This document shows positions 18,806 through 21,000 of a DNA stretch of 21,000 nt, piece by piece (position 1 is the first letter of the stretch; each line of letters begins with the position of its first letter). This DNA comes from Zygnema cylindricum (Eukaryota > Streptophyta > Zygnematophyceae > Zygnematales > Zygnemataceae). Location: positions 64,001-85,000 of the forward strand of contig JBBHKE010001414.1 in assembly GCA_037447655.1 (NCBI GenBank). The letters run 5' to 3'. The notes below the pieces were generated by a model that was given only the letters and a program-made list of their open reading frames with translations, did not search any database and was not told the origin of the DNA. The translations under genes were made by a program, and so were the position numbers.

Positions 18806-18848
18806 TACCTGCGCGCAGCAAAAATGGTCTCTGCGATTAGCAATTCCC

Positions 18849-18962
18849 TTTTTTTATGACGATCGACGTTCCCAAGCGCGGCAAAAGTTTAAGCGGTTGA
18901 AACAATATTTTGAAAGTCAAAGCTGCCCAACCGATTGACCGTCAAATTTAGACTCAACGGTA
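18849..18962 (-). repeat. E2 right inverted repeat, middle segment
   Basis: Reverse complement of about 14940-15055 of the left arm, running from the E3 target duplication to the TA at 18961, where M2 begins. Confidence 0.7.
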
Positions 18963-19414
18963 TACCGCGAATCGTTATTAGTGTCAAAGTTTGAATAGTG
19001 TTGAAGAAAATTTAACGTAATTAATGTTAATAAGAATTTGAAATATTAAAAAGGTGTATTATAATTTCGGCATTATGCTAATTTGGGAACATAAAAAATG
19101 GAATATCCACCGTACGATTATATACATTAATATATGTATTCGTACAAAATATTAGAAATCGTACGCCGTCGTGAAATTTGAATATCTGTACATGTCAGAC
19201 TAATATACGTGTCAGACTAATCCCGTTTTTTGAGCGCACGTTCCTATGCGTGCGCGCCTTATTTAATTCATTTTTTGTAAAAATTTTACTTGAAAAGATA
19301 CATTTATGTACGGCCTGACATCGACCGTACACCACACTATTTAGATCTTATTGTACTTTCGCTCTTTACGCTATTTTGTACCTTAATTAACGTCAAGGAA
19401 AAATTAAAATCATG
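18963..19414 (+). mobile_element. M2: mariner/Stowaway-like MITE splitting the E2 right arm
   Basis: After TA (18961-18962) it begins TACCGCGAATCGTTATTAGT, the M1 terminus with one changed base. It shares internal blocks with M3 (TACATTTATGTACGG, CGTACACCACACTATTTA). The right side lacks a clear inverted terminus; the end is set by where E2 arm sequence resumes (ATGTGTACTTCAAAGTAC at 19430), with a TA at 19415. The E2 left arm has no such insert, showing that M2 arrived later. Confidence 0.55.
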
Positions 19415-19540
19415 TATCTTGTTGAGGAAAATGTGTACTTCAAAGTACAATTTATGACAAAATGACGTAAGTTACTGTGCGCAACCGAAACAGTCACTCA
19501 GTGATCATGGCAGTGACTGTCACTGCCATGATCAATTCCC
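19415..19540 (-). repeat. E2 right inverted repeat, terminal segment with fold-back
   Basis: Reverse complement of the first part of the left arm, ending CAATTCCC. It differs from the left by an inserted inverted copy of the terminal sequence, which makes a perfect hairpin at 19502-19534. Confidence 0.7.
19502..19534. repeat. Perfect hairpin at the E2 terminus
   Basis: Arms of 15 bases, TGATCATGGCAGTGA and its complement, with loop CTG, lie six bases inside the element end. The left terminus of E2 has the arm only once. Confidence 0.85.
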
Positions 19541-19549
19541 TTAATGAAT
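19541..19549. repeat. Right target site duplication of E2
   Basis: TTAATGAAT differs in one position from TTTATGAAT at 14837-14845. Confidence 0.6.
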
Positions 19550-20276
19550 TTATCCTGGTAAATGGACTTTTGACGTGTGTATGCGATCGTTGGTGACCCT
19601 CAGTTAGTCCCTCGTTCCATCGGGAAGTTTCAATAGTTTTACGGATATCATTACTGGCTGTAAAATTCTAGACTAGGGACCATTCTGTTAACAGGGTTTC
19701 GCATACATGTTTACGCTTTCTTGTTTAAGCCTGTCCCCTTGTGTGTTGGATTGTGAAATTGATTGCCAACGTGGCGACGTCAAAGTGTACGTTTTGTCAA
19801 TCGGCAATTAAAGGACGCCTTCACAAAGCGTGGCCTTTTAGGTTGTCACAAACTGGCCGACGGGAGCGAATACCATCTCAAACGTCGGGATGTTATTGAT
19901 CGAACGGTTTCAGCTCATTCCATGAACTTGGGAGAATCTTGACAGAATTTCTGTGCTTGTAAAGCTAAACTTTGCCCAGAACTTGACGAAACCGTACGTA
20001 ATTTAGAGCCCTTCTTTTATGACCCACAATCGAACTGGAGCGGTCAAAGGAATGAACAAAGGGTATTCGACACAAAAAGGTTTGAAGGGAATTGATATTC
20101 GCGTGCGTCAGTTTGTCTGCATGTAGAAAGAAGGGGCCGACGTCTGCATGTAGACTATAATACCTAAACGGCTAAACAAAATGGTCCAGATTTGGTACAG
20201 CATTGACAGGATTTGACGGCCAATCGGTTGTTACGCGAAACAAAACGAACCACAAATTCGACGTCATTTCGAATAC
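19550..20276. other. Intergenic region, no gene recognised
   Basis: No open frame of interest and no clear transposon end. GTCTGCATGTAGA occurs twice about 26 bases apart near 20115-20155, and GGGAATTGAT near 20089 resembles an E2 terminus without any arm. Confidence 0.5.
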
Positions 20277-20315
20277 TTAGCGACGACGTCACTTCGTCGC
20301 TAATTTAGCGACGAA
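20277..20315. repeat. Overlapping palindromes of TTAGCGACGA
   Basis: TTAGCGACGA (20277) pairs with TCGTCGCTAA (20294-20303) across a seven-base loop. The latter also pairs with TTAGCGACGAA (20305-20315) around a single T. A further TTCGTCGCTA lies at about 20352. Such CGTCGCTAA arrays are seen in subterminal regions of some plant DNA transposons; assignment here is inference. Confidence 0.7.
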
Positions 20316-20520
20316 AGTCACGAAACCACTTCGTAGCTGGTCATCGCTGCTTTTCGTCGCTATACAAGTGCTCGGTACTGAACCTAAGGGCGTGTCCCAG
20401 CGCTGATTTTACGGTGTACTTTTCAAAGTGTGCCTATGTGAATCGTTACTTGCGCGTTCATTATTTTGAATATGTGGCAGCTGTACACGTCGCCAATACT
20501 TGCGAAACCCAAACTGCTGA

Positions 20521-20712
20521 CATTTGTAGACGCCAACGGTCTCGGAACAAATGCGGACATTTGTACGCCGCAAAGAGCTCCTGACATACTGGGACAGTTG
20601 TCGACGCCAACTGTCATTTGTTGAAGCCCACACGTGAACGACATAAGCAATCGCCTACGTCTACAAAATGACATTTGTAGACGCCCACAAGTGGACAACA
20701 TAAGCAAACGGA
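20521..20712. repeat. Degenerate tandem repeat, CATTTGTAGACGCCCAC units
   Basis: CATTTGT units start at 20521, 20558, 20615 and 20672 (steps 37, 57, 57). The last two 57-base units share GAAGCCCACACGTGAACGAC / GACGCCCACAAGTGGACAAC followed by ATAAGCAA. Minus-strand open frames here (20409-20749) reflect this repetition and are not called as genes. Confidence 0.65.
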
Positions 20713-21000
20713 CAAACAATTTTTTTGTCGTGTATTCTCCCAACTGCAAAAAAACAAATGAAAACTTTTGACGCGTGCAACCCAGGATTTCTATTCGTCA
20801 ATAGGGTAGTATTTTGATTAAAAGCAGGTCGCGATTTGATTTCATTGCAAGTGTGAAGATGAGCTGGAAGTGGGTCGCGATGATAATACTGCCAAATCGC
20901 CGTACCTTTCAAGTTCCAAGATGACGCAAAATGTATTTGAGTTTTTGACCAATTTTCGTACGGCGTAATATTTTCAAGTAAGAAGTTCCATTTTCTGTGT
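20713..21000. other. Window end, no gene recognised
   Basis: A minus-strand open frame at 20661-20912 has no recognisable content. No repeats or transposon ends were noticed before the window ends. Confidence 0.5.

Larger units (their letters stand above)
17553..18848. mobile_element. E3: Mutator-like element nested in the right arm of E2
   Basis: The left end GGGAATTGCTAGTCGCAGAC (17553) and right end CAATTCCC (18841-18848) are inverted. Arms are 17553-about 17740 and, reversed, about 18165-18316 plus 18808-18848. It is flanked by TTTTTTTTA on the left and TTTTTTTAT on the right, a nine-base T-rich target with probable slippage. The host sequence on either side is contiguous E2 arm. The right arm is itself split by M1. 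Between the arms are the second CTGCCCGCAGGT-type motif (17821) and a fragment with a CACCGCGCATCGTTATTAGTG mariner-like end (about 18036). No coding sequence; non-autonomous. Confidence 0.75.
14846..19540. mobile_element. E2: Mutator-like element with long inverted repeats, interrupted by nested insertions
   Basis: The left arm is 14846-15186. The right arm is its reverse complement in three pieces: 17412-17552, 18849-18962 and about 19415-19540. Both ends begin GGGAATTGATCATGGCAGTG (read inward) and are flanked by near-identical nine-base duplications. The arm pieces match the left arm closely (roughly 95% over the first piece by eye). E3 splits the arm at 17553-18848 and M2 splits it at about 18963-19414. 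The unique interior (15187-17411) holds a mariner-like element, a CATAG-family copy and short inverted repeats but no transposase, so E2 is non-autonomous. Confidence 0.75.

Noticed and set aside
10656-19540. E1 and E2 as LTR retrotransposons or CRISPR-like arrays
   Set aside because: The long repeats are inverted rather than direct, there is no primer-binding site or polyprotein, and repeat spacing is irregular.
20409-20912. Overlapping minus-strand frames with repeated CGLQMS-like peptides
   Set aside because: The peptide repetition mirrors the tandem DNA repeat; frames overlap each other and no domain is visible.

Overview
Organism and setting. This is nuclear DNA of a plant. The evidence is a four-membrane-span PLAC8/DUF2985-type protein, a spliced gene joining an F-box to an RCC1 beta-propeller, GT-AG introns of 245-909 bp, a telo-box just upstream of one start codon, and a relic of a Ty1/copia gag. 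I suspect a non-seed land plant, but nothing in the window fixes the lineage.

Layout. 1-1876: no recognisable gene. 1877-3355 (minus): intronless PLAC8-family membrane protein, with a telo-box and a cluster of GTAC tetranucleotides directly upstream. 3356-6031: intergenic, including about 500 bp of degenerate TTTCACTCACAATTTC-like low-complexity sequence. 6032-10057 (minus): six-exon gene for a 464-residue F-box/RCC1 protein with seven propeller repeats; I built the exon model by hand, and all introns are phase 0 and flanked by CAG|GT. 10058-10559: its upstream region. 10560-19549: a dense stack of non-autonomous DNA transposons. 19550-21000: intergenic, with palindromic TTAGCGACGA motifs and a short degenerate tandem array.

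The transposon stack is the remarkable part. Two neighbouring Mutator-like elements, here called E1 (10656-14773) and E2 (14846-19540), have long terminal inverted repeats (about 280-340 bp), intact ends beginning GGGAATTG, and 9-bp target duplications (TTTATGAAA, perfect; TTTATGAAT/TTAATGAAT, 8 of 9). The right arm of E2 is split by a third member, E3 (17553-18848). The right arm of E3 is in turn split by a TA-flanked mariner/Stowaway-like MITE, M1 (18317-18805). Because every interrupted arm has an uninterrupted partner, the order of insertion (E2, then E3, then M1) can be read from this window alone. A second TA-type element (M2) also splits the E2 arm. E1 and E2 further carry copies of another MITE family with CATAGTTCAAAAG termini. 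Two of these are identical over 321 bp, and a serial cluster has members separated by exactly the same 8 bp, ATTGAAAC.

No transposase reading frame is visible, so all elements here depend on enzymes encoded elsewhere. E1 also holds a decayed copia gag fragment, a degenerate tRNA-like sequence with an Arg-type A-box region, and exon-like coding debris. The two protein genes face the same way but show no evident functional link.
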